From NCBI GenBank assembly GCA_015179125.1, contig WHVA01000243.1, forward strand, positions 94,513 to 158,512: a stretch of 64,000 bases of DNA, given 5' to 3'. The translations under genes were made by a program, and so were the position numbers. Source of the stretch: Gautieria morchelliformis (taxonomy: Eukaryota; Basidiomycota; Agaricomycetes; Gomphales; Gomphaceae). The notes under the pieces are model-generated. The model ran no database searches. It worked only from the letters and a program-made list of their open reading frames with translations, and had not been told where the DNA came from. Positions 45,601 to 56,622 of the stretch are shown in pieces. Each line of letters starts with the position of its first letter. Position 1 is the stretch's first letter.

Positions 45601-47685
45601 CAGCGCTCATGGCTTACTTTGAGGCCAATGCTGCCTACCCTCATGCACGCGATGTGCTCTATGTGGATTTTCCTGAGCATTTTACCTGGAAAAAAGAGGA
45701 AAGGGTATGGACACCACGTCAAAGGGGATATAGCATTGGACGCCTTCACTTTGCAAGCCCAAAATCAGGAGAGATTTTATTTGCGCACTCTCCTCACGGT
45801 GGTCAAGGGGGCCAGATCCTTTGAGGAGCTTAGGACGGTGGATGGCATACAATGTGCTACTTACAAGGAGGCCTGTCTTGCCAGGGGACTTCTGGAGGAT
45901 GATCAGGAGTGGAGGTTGTGTCTCCAGGAAGCCAGTGGCATGAAAACAGGCGCTCAGCTCAGACATCTCTTTGCCACCATCCTTGGTCATTGCATTCCCT
46001 CACAACCTGACAGACTATGGGATGCCTTCAAGGAGCACATATGTGATGATCTCAGACATCGGCTCCAAATCAGGCACAATATCCAGGAGCCATGGGATGA
46101 TCAGGTCTACGATTTTGGCCTCTTTCTCTTGGATAAACTCCTTCAGCGTAATGGAATGTCCTTGAGCAGCTTTAAAGATATGCCTCGGGTGGTAGGCGAG
46201 TGGGAGGTCCGGATTGGAAACAGGTTCATAGCTGAGCAGAGGGACTATGACCCTGTTCAAGAGAGGCAGATGGCTGATGAGGAGGTTCCCAAGCTGAATG
46301 AGGGGCAAAGGTCTGCCCATGATCAGATGTTACGGTCGGCACTGGACATAGATGCTCAGGGGAAACCTAACGGACAAATGTTTTTCGTCACTGGCTCAGG
46401 GGGCGCTGGGAAATCATTCACATGGAACACCCTAATCCACTCCTGTAGAGCGGAGAGTCTCATTGTGCTTGCTGTAGCCTCATCTGCAATGGCTGCTCTT
46501 ATCCTCACTAATGGGACAACCTCTCACAGCATGCTTGGAATTCCAATTCCTGTCCATGAGGGCTCTCTCTCCTCCATCAAAAAGAACTCTGACCAGGCTG
46601 ATATGCTGAGACTGGCCAGGCTCATCGTTTGGGATGAGGCTGCAATGCAGCATCGCCATGCCGTAGAGGCCATTGACAGGACACTGAGGGATTTCCTTGA
46701 CCAGCCTGACAGACCCTTTGGTGGCATCACGGTTGCCTTTGGAGGTGACTTTCAGCAGACTCTCCCAATTGTCCCCAAAGGCTCCAAGGAGGATATCGTG
46801 GGAGCTACCCTTCAGAAGTCATATCTGTGGCCAAAGATCAAGGTCCTCCATCTGACAGAGAACATGCGGGTGAGAAATGACCCTGACAGAGCCAGGTTTG
46901 CAGAATGGCTGCAGAATGTGGGTCAGGGAAAGGATCTCCCACTAGATCATACGTTCTCACTCCCTCAACACATGGTTTGTGGCCCTGGAATTGCAGAGCT
47001 GATCCAGGAAATATACCCTGGCATTGGCAATGCAATCCCTGCCCAGGACAATTATTTCTTGGAGCGGGCCATCCTCTGTCCCAGAAATATTGAGGTCAAT
47101 GAGATCAATTCCATGGTGTTGAGGCAGTTTCCAGGTGATGCTCAGGTCTTCCACTGTGCAGATTCTGTCAAGGAAACCGACTTTGCAGAGCAGTATCCTG
47201 TTGAGTATCTGAATTCCATAGAGATGGGCAGTCTTCCTCCTGCTCACTTGGAAGTCAAGCCTGGAGTGCCTCTGATGATGTTGCGCAATTTGGATAAGAA
47301 GCAAGGACTATGCAATGGGACAAGGTTGCGGTTGGTGAGGATGAGGAATAGAGTGTTGGAGGTCAGGATCATCTCAGGTCCACGTGCAGGAAATACTGCT
47401 TTCATCCCCAGGATCACCATTTCACCATCAGAGGGAGAATTACCATTTGTGCTGCAGAGGAGACAGTTTCCAGTGCGTGTGGCATTTGCAATGACCATCA
47501 ACAAGTCTCAGGGACAGTCTTTGGGTACGGTTGGGCTGGACCTGAGATATCCAGTGTTTGGACATGGTCAGTTGTATGTTGGTGTTTCAAGGGGAACAAG
47601 CTGGAACAAAGTGAAGGTATTGCTTGAGGAGGGTTTGAACACAACCAACATTGTATATAAAGATGTATTACTTAGAGCTCCTTGA
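42603..47685 (+). pseudogene. Helitron Rep-Pif1 helicase (RepHel), recently broken
   Basis: An N-terminal Pro-rich region (42603-43490) is followed by CPDCGALHWRAERLQKSS (zinc-binding-like, about 43557), a helitron-like N domain, the Rep domain with the HUH motif in GLPHMHLLTWF (HMH at 44926-44934) and a Tyr-rich CVKYIHKYLYKGHDR (about 45324-45366), then the Pif1-type helicase: Walker A GSGGAGKSF (about 46393), LIVWDEAAMQ (about 46623), GGDFQQTLPIV (about 46742), LTENMR (about 46853) and AFAMTINKSQGQSL near the end. The enzyme normally nicks and unwinds DNA for rolling-circle transfer. Four changes break it: an in-frame TAG at 44067-44069 and frame changes near 44540, 45547 and 45775. All catalytic motifs are otherwise present, so decay is recent. 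Confidence 0.85.
42919..43460 (+). repeat. In-frame coding repeats in the RepHel N-terminus
   Basis: A 108-bp unit (36 residues, starting PLRRYRQEPIQPPPNLPVVG) occurs twice in tandem (about 42921 and 43029), with a third partial echo at about 43180. It is followed by a 21-bp unit (CTCCCTGCACCTCCTCAGCCG, PPQPLPA) repeated about eight times at 43285-43450. All keep the frame. Confidence 0.85.
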
Positions 47686-47836
47686 TTTCTGATATCTACT
47701 TGATGCAAATTGATTACTTTGATTTTCCCCAATGCACTTGACCTTACTGATATGTTAGACTTACCGATGCATTAGACTTACCGATGCATTAGACTTACTG
47801 ATGCGTTTGACCTTACCGAGGCGTTTGACTTGCACC

Positions 47837-47864
47837 CCCGCGCCAAGCGCGGGTACCCACCTAG
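47837..47864 (+). other. Helitron A 3' terminus (hairpin plus CTAG)
   Basis: A 6-bp GC stem (CCCGCG-CCAAG-CGCGGG) is followed by TACCCACCTAG. This is the replication-termination signal of Helitrons. Upstream it has several GACTTACCGATGCATTA-like subterminal repeats (47755-47830). Confidence 0.85.
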
Positions 47865-48132
47865 TCCTATAGGTGAAAGCAGCACGGTGGGAGGTTGTGG
47901 GCGCGCTGACAAATGCTGACCAATGCTTGGTCATTAGTTTGTCAGCGGAGCGCGCGAGCGGCGCAGCCGTGAGCCAAGAACGCTGCGCAGCATGGTCACG
48001 TGACCGTTTGCGTTCCAAATTAGGTCAGCGGCGAGCGGCGCAGCCGCGAGAGAACGCTGCGCAGTGGTCACATGACCCGTTCGCGACCAGAGCGCGCATA
48101 CGCGAGTGTGGTCCGTGCACGACACGCGCACA

Positions 48133-48141
48133 CGGTATAAA
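48133..48141 (+). promoter_or_regulatory. TATA-like box in Helitron B leader
   Basis: GGTATAAAGG lies in a GC-rich setting about 270 bp inside the 5' end. No coding frame follows, so it is a relic promoter or chance. Confidence 0.3.
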
Positions 48142-48189
48142 GGCCGAACGGTAAGGACATAACGCCAGGAACCTGCCCAACCGGCGATT

Positions 48190-48395
48190 CCTCTGTCTGC
48201 TGTCCGCTATGTGCTCTGTGCCCTGTGCTCTGTGCCCTGTGCTCTGTGCTCTGCGCTGTCTGCTCTGTCCGCTGTCTGCTCTGTGCTCTGTCTGATCTGG
48301 GTGCTGTCAGCTCTGTCTGCTGTCTCCTCCTTTAGCTGGCTGGCTGTCTATGGCTTTGGTTGGCTGACTATCTATTGGCTTGGCTGGCTATCTAT
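48190..48395 (+). repeat. CTCTGTGC/CTGTCTG-type and GGCTGGCTATCTATTGG-type repeats in Helitron B
   Basis: Interleaved CTCTGTGC, CCTGTG and CTGTCTGCTCTGTCC words from 48190 to about 48320, then TTGGCTGGCTATCTATTGG repeats to about 48395. Confidence 0.7.
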
Positions 48396-48529
48396 TGGTA
48401 AGTAATATCTCTTTTTTAATGCATTCCAATGTATTTTATTTGATTTGTGTTTATAATTTTATTGGTTCCTTTTTTTTTATCATATTGCATTCACATGTGC
48501 TTTATATTTTTGTTATTTTTTTTCGAAAA

Positions 48530-49165
48530 TAGATTTAAATGAAATCCAAACACTGCTGAAAAAAAAGTATTTTAATATCAATATTTTTCAGGTTTTTTTT
48601 CAAAAATAGACATCAATAAGTTCCCTCTAAAATTAATGAGATTCTGCTTTTAAATGTGGTTTGTTTTATTGTTTTATTTACTGTAAAGCCACTTACCAGC
48701 CACTCCTCTCTGGCTATACTGGTGGCTGGCTTACTATGGCTTTGGCTGGGCTCTGGGTTTCTCTGTCAGTCTCTGGGCTTCTCTGGCTTTGGCTGGGCAT
48801 TAATAACAGCTTCTGCTTCAATGTACTGTACTTTTTTGACATTTTTTCGCAAATAGATATCAATAAATTATCCTGACTTTGTGAAAATTGACAACAGCTC
48901 CAGGTTAAATGTACAGTGCATTTTCTTGACATTTTTCGAAAAATAGATAATCCTAACTTTGCTAAAATTAATAACAGCTTCAGCTTACATGTACTGGACA
49001 TTTTCTTGACATTTTTTCGAAAAATAGATAATCCTGACTTTGCTAAAAATTAATGACAGGAGCTGCTTAAATATAGATTCCTTGACTATTTTATTTATGT
49101 CTGTATATGTCACAAAATAGATATTGATACATGTCCCTGAGCTTGCTAAAAGTTAATAAGTAGTA
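48530..49165 (+). repeat. AT-rich tandem repeats in Helitron B
   Basis: About five imperfect units, each with a TTTTTTCGAAAAATAGAT-like core, a CCTGACTTTG(C)TAAAA block and an AACAGCTTCTGCTT-like block. Similar words (AATAGAAATTAATAAATTCC, TGACTTTGCC) occur in the leader of Helitron A, so this is a family-specific leader repeat that expanded here. Confidence 0.7.
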
Positions 49166-49194
49166 ACAGCCTCTGCTTGCTTCACTTTGAGGCC

Positions 49195-50045
49195 CTTGGG
49201 GATATGCTATTGAGACATGCTATGCATGCTATACTTGAGGGGCATGCTACACACACTATGCATGGGGACATGCATATGCGTGGAGACATGCATGGGATGC
49301 GACACACACGCTATGCTTGGGGACACCCATGCTATGTGTGGAGACACTCATGGTATGCATGGAGACACTCATGTTATGCGTGGGGACACGCACACTATGC
49401 TTGGGGACACGCACGCTATGCGTGGGGACATGCACGCTATGCTTGGGGACACGCACACTATGCTTGGGGACACCCATGTTATGCGTGGAGACACACACAC
49501 TATACTTGGGGACACTCATGTTATGCGTGGAGACACGCATGTTATGCATGGGGACACACATGCTATGCATGGGGATGTGCACACTATATGTGGGGACACA
49601 CTATGCTTGGGGGACATGGTACAAACAAGGGACACACTACAGGGGAAAACACTACAAACAAGGGACATTCTACACAAGCTATACTTGGGGGACACGCTAC
49701 ACACACTACATGTAGGGACATGCTACACATGTGGACACGCTATGCATGGGGGACACACATGCTATAATTTAGGGACACACTATGTTTGGGCACATGCTAC
49801 AAACCAGGGACATGCTACACACAAAATACTTGAGGGACATGTTATGCATGTGGGACATGCCATGCACACTGTACTGCATGTGGGGACACACTACATATGG
49901 AGACATGCTACATGTGGAGACACACTACGCACACTATGCTTTGGGACACACTACGTGTGGGGACATGCCACATGTGAGGATGCAATACGTGTGAGGACAG
50001 ATGAAGTGTGATGACACACTACAGGCAAGGACACACTACATGTGA
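49195..50045 (+). repeat. 21-bp minisatellite in Helitron B
   Basis: Dozens of units of the form CTATGCTTGGGGACACGCAC plus one base. The period is 21 at the regular core (49320-49600) and less regular further right. Because 21 is a multiple of three and the unit has no stop, long frames are open here, but they are repeat artefacts. Confidence 0.9.
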
Positions 50046-50536
50046 GGTAGGGGACATGAGACATGGGAGAAATGTGTAGAGTCATTACCTGTTATGTATC
50101 AGGTTTGGATCTAAAAGGACTGCAGCTCCAACTTATATGTTGCACCCCCAACTATCATCCTAAGTATTCTGGAGATCTGAGATTGGAAGTTGGAAGAGGT
50201 TGAGTATTGTAACTGAAGTAGTAAGGGTTCAAGAATTGAGTTAAGTTGGATATGAGAAATCAAGTTGGAAGACGGAGGTCAGAGAGACAGAGGCCTTGCA
50301 GGTCTAATAACCGGAGACAGTGCAAAGGGAGTGACATATCAAAGTCGATTATCTGATTGCTGAACAGAGGCACACATGACTGGGTTTTATACAAAGAGCT
50401 GAGACAACATGTCAGAAGGTAGAGGTAAGCAATTCCAGTGCAAGTAACTAGAATAAAAGTACCTAATGCGAAACAAGAGGAACTACAAGGGGGTGCAGTG
50501 TAGAACTAAGAACAATAGGCAAAAGACCAAGGGTCT

Positions 50537-51300
50537 AATTGGTAGCGGAACAAATGGAACTCCTGACGCTCTGGACTTGCTGTGCTGAGGGTCAAGTATG
50601 GAATGCTGGTGAAAAGAGTCATTAGGGGAAATATGTGAAGAACAAGGGGATCACAAGGTTGAAGTGCAGACATTGTGGAATAGAGTCAGAGGTGCGGGGG
50701 TACCGGAGTTGGTTGAGCATGGTCATAACATTACCTACCTTGATGTGTTATTTAGAGTTACTTTCAATCAATAAGAAGGGTTTTACTTATCTGAATGAAA
50801 TTTTCTTATCCGAATGTGTTTGACTTATCCCAAGTTTGATTCACCCAATGCGTTTGACCTTACCGATGCATTTGACTTGCACCCCCATGTGAAGTGTGGG
50901 TACCCACCTAGGGAATTGATAGCGGAACAAATGGAACTCCTGATGCTCCGGAATTGCTATGTTAAGGGTTAAGTAAGGAAGGCTGGTGAATAGAGTCATA
51001 AGGGGAAGTATGTGAATAGGAAAGAACAAGGAGATCAAAAGGTCGAAGTGTGGACATTGCGGAATAGAGTCAGAGGAGGTGCAGAGGTACCAGAGTTGGT
51101 CAAGCAGCATGGTCATAACATTACCTACCTCAATGTGTTACTTAGAGCTACTTTTAATCAATAAGATGCATTTTACTTATCTGAATGTGTTTGACTTATC
51201 CCAAGTTTGATTTACCCAAGGTGTTTGACTTTGCTGATGTGTTTGACCTTACCGAGGCATTTGACTTCCACCCCCGCGCGAAGCGCGGGTATCCACCTAG
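50537..51300 (+). repeat. Tandem duplication of the Helitron B 3' end
   Basis: Units 50537-50913 and 50914-51300 share GCGGAACAAATGGAACTCCT, GGTCATAACATTACCTACCT, TTGACTTATCCCAAGTTTGA and the terminal hairpin with CTAG. The first copy's hairpin is weakened (CCCATGTGAAGTGTGGG), the second is GC-perfect (CCCGCGCGAAGCGCGGG). Confidence 0.85.
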
Positions 51301-51399
51301 TTAATAGAACAATATCACATGCAAGCGATGAAAGGAATGATAGCTTACGCGTGCGGACACGCGTCAAATGTCACGTGATAACGCTTCTCCCAGAGCATG

Positions 51400-53096
51400 A
51401 CAGAGGATGTTTGCACATTTCAAGTTTTTAGTTTCGTTCTGTTCTTGACTGGTACCAGCTAGGTGATCAGCTGGGATATTGACGAGCAAAGCTCATTAAT
51501 ATTTTGCCTCCCCCGTCTTGTACGTCTCCCTTGTTCAATTCTACATAATGATTCACCATAACATCACGCGACACGTGTAGACTTGACGAGCATAGCACTG
51601 CATGGGAACTGACAAATCGTCACATATCATATAGCTTTTGCAACTGGAGGTACAGCCGAGCTCTCAACTACATTCTGGTTGATCTGCCGCCCTCTGACCC
51701 TGGGTGCGATCCAGCGCACTGTGAAGTCTTGGACGAGGCGCCTGACAACGTCTCATTTGTTTCAACGACGGCACCAAGCCCCCATATTCGATTGTCCTCC
51801 CACCATCTTCACCACTGCAGTCCGGAAACGAGCGTGAGGGCCCTGGCCAGTAGGCTACCACAAGAACTGATCGATGCCGTGACCGATAATCTCCATGAAG
51901 GTCTTGAGGATTTACTCGCGTGTTCGCTGGTTTGCCGTTCATGGCTTCCTTCGAGCCAGCGCCATCTTTTCAGGCGGGTAACTTTTGTTCTGGACGAGGA
52001 TCGCTGCCACAAACTGGCTCAAGCTTTACTCAAATCCCCTCATCTTGCCAATTACATCTGAGAGCTGGAGGCGCGCGTGCATACAGACCATTGGGGGGCC
52101 AGGGAACGGGCATACCTGGATACAGATCAACCACTCCCCGCGGCGGCGTTACGCAAGCTCAGCAAGCTCCAGAGCATACAGCTATGCAATCTGGAAATGG
52201 GTAAATTGACAGTAGATCTCCGCCAATCGCTTCGATGGGTACTCCTGCTACCCTCGCTCACGTCGCTACCGCACGGTATTGGTAAGGATGAAAACATCAA
52301 CTTCGTGAGCCTTGCATGTCACGCTAAAGTCTAATGGGTTCATTGAGAACAGTGTCATTTTGCCGCCATGGCACCTCTTGACGCGAGAGGATGATGGGCC
52401 GCGGGGCGGAGTTACCTTTCTCACCAGAATTTAGAATTGGCGATGGAAGGCAACGTTGACCTATACGTTGGCTGGTTTCTTGGACCTCGATCGCCTTTTG
52501 AGATATCGCACATACGGAATTTGCGCGTAGATCTTCTCAAGGACAAGGACGAGAAAGCTTTAAACCGCCTGCTTCGCGCCATTGGCAGCTCACTCATACA
52601 AGTGGAATTCCACCTGCCATTCAATGAGTGAGTAACTGCCTATTTTGAACTCAAATATATTTATAGGTTGGCGTTTTTTGCTAGATCTAATAGGCTAGGG
52701 TTCGACATCAAACTGGAATATAATTCGAATATTGGCTTCCTTTCATTGACCAATATCGATATTGATGAAGTCGGCGCAGTGGGATCGTTCGGGACGGCCT
52801 GGCTTCAACGGTTCCTTTCTAATATTGACACCTCTAACAAATTAGAACTGATCGAACTCGGACTGGCATTTGACAGTCATACGTTTGAGGAGGCGTACTC
52901 AGCTCCTGGATGGGGCCAAATTGACTGCATTCTGTCAGGAAAGTTTCTAAAACTGGAGCAGCTGAACATGGAGCTTTTGCTCTCCACGGACCCTGAGGTG
53001 TATAATGAGTTTGAGCAGTGTATGCTTGACGCGCTTCCATTGTTAGTAAAGCGAGGTGTGTCTGTGGATGTTTGGTGCAAAGAACGTCCATGGTAG
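51400..53096 (+). pseudogene. F-box protein, copy 1 (broken)
   Basis: Same gene as 53742-55009. The F-box text LPQELIDAVTDNLHEGLEDL and LACSLVCRSWLPSSQRHLF is intact. The start ATG of copy 2 is GTG here (about 51832), a TGA interrupts at about 52059 (copy 2 has CAA) and the frame is lost at about 52329. The second exon (52675-53096, SNIGFLSLTNIDIDEVGAVG to KERPW) is still open. About 240 bp upstream is shared with the other two copies, so the duplicated unit includes the promoter. Recently disabled paralogue. Confidence 0.8.
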
Positions 53097-53324
53097 ATAC
53101 ATATGTATAAGCTCCACACTTGCGTACCCTCGAATCTCAAGCCTGCTTGATCTCGGGGGCTAACTGGATTTCAATTCGGCGCCGTACAGGTTGATGCGGG
53201 AACGAGAGTTTGATCACTCGGCTTACATAACACTCCAACATCAAACATTTTTTTGTTCCGTTCTTGACTGGTATCAGTGACAGCGGAGCTATCGACGAAG
53301 CTCATTAATATTTTGGCTCCCCCT

Positions 53325-53440
53325 TTGTAGCTCCCTCCCTTGTACGTGTGCCTCACCCCTTGTACGTCCCCCCTTGTACGTCCCCTGTAATTCCCCTCCT
53401 TATACTTCCCCCCCTTGTACCTCTCCCCTTGTTCAGTTAT
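53325..53440 (+). repeat. CCCCTTGTACGTC repeat upstream of F-box copy 2
   Basis: About seven degenerate units of CCCCTTGTACGTCC. One or two related units stand at the matching place before copies 1 (about 51515) and 3 (about 55335-55385), so the array length differs between the copies. Confidence 0.75.
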
Positions 53441-53741
53441 ACATCATGACTGTAAACTTGTCGAACATATAAGGCTCACTGGGAACAGACAAATCGTCAG
53501 TTATCGTATAGCTCTTGCCACTGGAGGTGACTGGGAACAGACCTTTTGCCACTGAAGGTGAAGCCGGGCTCGCATCTACATTCTGGCCGATCTGCAGCCT
53601 TCTGACCCTTGGTGCGATCGAGCGCACTGTGAAGTTTTGGACGAGGCACCTGACAACGTGTCATTTGTTTTGACGACCGCACCAAGCCCCCATTATCGAT
53701 TATCCTCCCAACATCGTCACTACTGCAATCTGTACACGAGC

Positions 53742-55009
53742 ATGGGGGCCAGTAGCCCACCACAAGAGCTGATCGATGCTGTTATCGATAATCTCCATGA
53801 GGACCATGGTGCATTACTCGCGTGTTCGCTAGTTTGCCGTTCATGGCTTCCCTCGAGCCAACGCCATCTTTTCCGGCGGGTAACATTTGGTCTAGACGAG
53901 GATGACTGCGACAAACTGGCTCAAGCTTTACTCAACTCTCCTCACCTTTCCAATTACATCCAAGAGCTGGAGGTGCGCGTGCGTGCAGACTTTTGGCAGG
54001 CCGGAGAAAGAGATCAGTCACTCCCTGCGGCGGTGATACGCAAGCTCAGCAAGCTCCGGGGCATACACCTATGCCATCTGGTAATGGATCATTTGACAGT
54101 AGATCTCCGCCAATCGCTTCAATGGGTACTCCTGCTACCCTCGCTCACGTCCCTAACATTCCGTATGCGTAACTCTGATGACACCAACCTAGTGAGCCTT
54201 GCATATCACGCTGAGAGTCTAATGGGTTTATTGAGAACTTGTGTCATTTTGCCATCGTGGCAGTTTCAGGACCTCTTGACGCAAGGGGATCAAGAGGATG
54301 ATGAACCACGGGAGCGGAGTCACCTTTCTCACCTGAATTTAGAGTTGGCGGGGGAAGCGGAAGCCAACCTTGGCTTATACGTTGACTGGTTTCTTGGGCC
54401 TCGATCGCCTTTTGAGATATCGCACATACAGAATTTGCGCATAGATCTTCTCGACAACGAGGACGAGAAAGCTTTAAACCGTCTGCTTCGCGCCATTGGC
54501 AGCTCACTCGTAGAAGTGGGATTCTACGTGCCAAATCCAATGGGTGAGTGACCACCTATTTTGAATACATTTGTTTAACTTGGGCGTTTCTAGATGTAGA
54601 GTTAGCGTTCAACATCAAACTGGAATATAACTCGAATATTCGCGTCCTATCTTTGACCAATATCAATATTGAGGATGTCGACGCAGTGGACTCGGGATTC
54701 GGGACGGCCTGGCTCCTACGGTTCCTTTCTAATTTTGACGCTTCTAACAAAATAGAACGGATCCGTCTCCAAGTGATAATTTTTGACACTTATACGTTTG
54801 AGGAGGCGTACTCAGCTGCTGGTTGGGGCCAAGTAGACTGCATTCTTGCGGAAAAGTTTCGGAAACTGGAGGAGCTGGACATACAGGCGTTGGTGGCCTC
54901 CACGGACCCGGAGGTGTATAGTGAGATTGACGAATGTATGCTTGACGCGCATCCAATGTTACACGAGCGAGGTGTGCCTGTGGCTGTTTGGTGCACAGAA
55001 CGTTCATAG
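53742..55009 (+). CDS. F-box protein, copy 2 (apparently intact)
   Basis: Start ATG at 53742 (MGASSPPQELIDAVIDNLHE). Exon 1 is 53742-54543, intron 54544-54593 (GTGAGT...TTCTAG), exon 2 54594-55009, giving about 405 aa. The F-box (PPQELIDAVIDNLHE then LACSLVCRSWLPSSQRHLFR) spans residues 5-45 and is the type abundant in Agaricomycetes. The rest has irregular Leu-rich segments (SLQWVLLLPSLTSLTFRM; ISHIQNLRIDLLDNEDEKAL; NIRVLSLTNINIEDV). F-box proteins act as substrate adaptors of SCF ubiquitin ligases. The target is unknown. A frame is open upstream of the ATG but has no earlier ATG. It is flanked on both sides by broken copies, so it is the likely survivor of a tandem triplication. Confidence 0.8.
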
Positions 55010-55199
55010 TAGATACATATTTATAAGCTCCACACTTGTGTACCTCGAATCTCATGCATCTACCTTGCCCGTTATAACAAGGCAAACCTACTGTAATTCT
55101 CTCTACCATTCTCATCATCTGCTGTGCTCTCCTGGTCAGGTCAGCTTCTGCCACTGCAGGCTAACTGGATTTCAATTTGGCGTGATGCAGGAACGGAGT

Positions 55200-55785
55200 T
55201 TGACTCGTATCACTCGGCTTACATAACACTCCAACGTCAAACATTTTTGTTTCGTTCTGCTCTTGACTGGTATCAGCCAGGTGTCAGCTGGGATATTGAC
55301 GAGGAAAGCTTATTAATACTTTGGTTCCCGTCCTTGTACGTCTCCCCCCTTTCCCTTGGATGTCTTCCCCCTTGTACGTCTCCTCTCATTTGCATCCCCC
55401 CCCCCCCCCCCCCCCTCTTGTGCGTCTTTCCTTGTTCATAATGACCTGTAGACTTGACGAGCATATAAGACTCACTGGGAGCAGACCTGTTGCCATTGGA
55501 GGTGAAGCCGGGCTCGCATCCGTACATTCTGGTCGATCTGCCGCCTTCTGACCCTTGGTGCGATCGAGCGCACTGTGAAGTCTTGGAAAAGGCACCTGAT
55601 TGCGTGTCATTTGTTTCGACGACGGCACCAAGCCCCAATTATCCATTATCCTCCCAACATCGTCACTACTACAGTCTGTACACGAGCATGGGGGCCAGTA
55701 GAGCTGATTGATGCTGTTACCCATAATATCCATGAGGGCCATGGTGCTTTACTCGCATGTTCGCTGGTTTGCCGTTCATGGCTTC
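55200..55785 (+). pseudogene. F-box protein, copy 3 (truncated by a copia LTR)
   Basis: Upstream region and gene start match copies 1 and 2. The ATG is at 55688, but 11 bases present in copy 2 right after MGAS are missing, and the sequence stops at CRSWLP where a copia LTR begins (55786). Only the F-box start remains (ELIDAVTHNIHEGHGALLAC). Dead fragment. Confidence 0.8.
55396..55417 (+). repeat. Homopolymer C run upstream of F-box copy 3
   Basis: About 22 consecutive C. Length is likely variable and sequencing of such runs is error-prone. Confidence 0.85.
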
Positions 55786-56622
55786 CGTAGGAAAGAAGCT
55801 CGGCTCGGCTCGGCTCTTTGTCATGATTCGACTGTGCTTGACTCCTTTTCATGCTGAGACACGCATATGTGTATGCCGTATGTACAGTAGTATAGTCTTC
55901 CCAGTGACTATTTTCTGCCACTGGGAAGTAAGTCTGTAACCTGTATAATGAGATTCACAGCTAACTAGCTTGTAGTTAACAATTAACTTTAGGTAGCTTA
56001 TACTAGTGACTGTTTGCTGCCACTGGGAATTAACAATTGTCTTTAGGTTATGGGCCCCGTCCCTACCTTCTGAATGCACAATTTAACTTGACCATACCTA
56101 TGATGTCTCTCAATTGAATGAACAACTACCAGACTAGTTCTGGTAGTGCCTATGCTGTATTCCCAAAGTTAAGAAATGTCAATTACTTTTCATGGAGCAC
56201 AAGTATGGAGTTGAAATTGAGATCCTCAATCAATGGGAGGTTGTGATAGGCCAATTACCCAGTCCAATGTGAGCTGATTCTAAGGCTCCCGCCAATGCGG
56301 AGCTAGGCTGGAAGAAGCTTGACTCTGGAAGGAGCACACATACACAGAGATAGATCTGCATATTGAAGATCAGCAGAGGGTACTGATTTGTGGTAATTGA
56401 GACCCACATTTGGCCTGGAATACACTGCATATGGTGTATGGCTACTGTTTGGCAAACATGAGAGCATCGTTGCTTGGAGAGATCACTCATATCCAATATG
56501 ACAGTTCAGGAATAATGAGCACAAATCCAGGATGGAATCATTGTTTTTGAAGCTTATTGAAGCCTGTTTTGGAACCCTTCAAGACTTTGGTGTTATTGCT
56601 AACACTTCAATCTATCAGAACG
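55786..56622 (+). mobile_element. Old copia fragment, same family as copia element 1
   Basis: A diverged LTR (55786-56045, about 260 bp) that shares GTATGTACA, TAGTCTTCCCAGTG, CTAACTAGCTTGTAG and CTGCCACTGGGAA with the LTR at 2862-3136. Then the primer-binding site GGTTATGGGCCC (56046-56057) and the first part of gag (about 56.1-56.6 kb), broken many times. It is cut on the right by gypsy element C. Much older than the copy at 2862-13945. Confidence 0.83.

Larger units (their letters stand above)
41697..47864 (+). mobile_element. Helitron A (rolling-circle transposon with Rep-helicase remains)
   Basis: The 5' end TCCTATAGGTGAAAGTAGCA is shared with the neighbouring Helitron B at 47865 over about 100 bp. 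The 3' end shows the Helitron signature: a GC-rich hairpin (CCCGCG/CGCGGG, 47837-47853), eight bases, then CTAG (47861-47864) and a T. Between them lie promoter-side repeats and a Rep-Pif1 coding region on the plus strand. No TIR or TSD, as expected. The match of 5' and 3' ends with Helitron B supports the borders to within one or two bases. Confidence 0.85.
47865..51300 (+). mobile_element. Helitron B (non-autonomous), head-to-tail with Helitron A, with two tandem 3' ends
   Basis: It starts with TCCTATAGGTGAAAGCAGCA directly after the CTAG of Helitron A and ends at CTAG 51297-51300. A second, internal 3' end (hairpin, CTAG 50908-50911) precedes a tandem copy of the last 380 bp. It has no RepHel gene. 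Near each 3' end a scrap like the end of a RepHel frame is visible (GTGTTACTTAGAGCTAC, compare GTATTACTTAGAGCTCC in A). It could have been moved by the enzyme of a related autonomous element. Confidence 0.78.

Noticed and set aside
49177-50011. Two long overlapping open frames encoding YAWGHAH/MLGDTHT repeats
   Set aside because: They arise from a 21-bp minisatellite without stop codons, are open in more than one frame and match no protein type.
49195-50045. CRISPR-like regular repeats
   Set aside because: Units are contiguous with no unique spacers, and the organism is eukaryotic.
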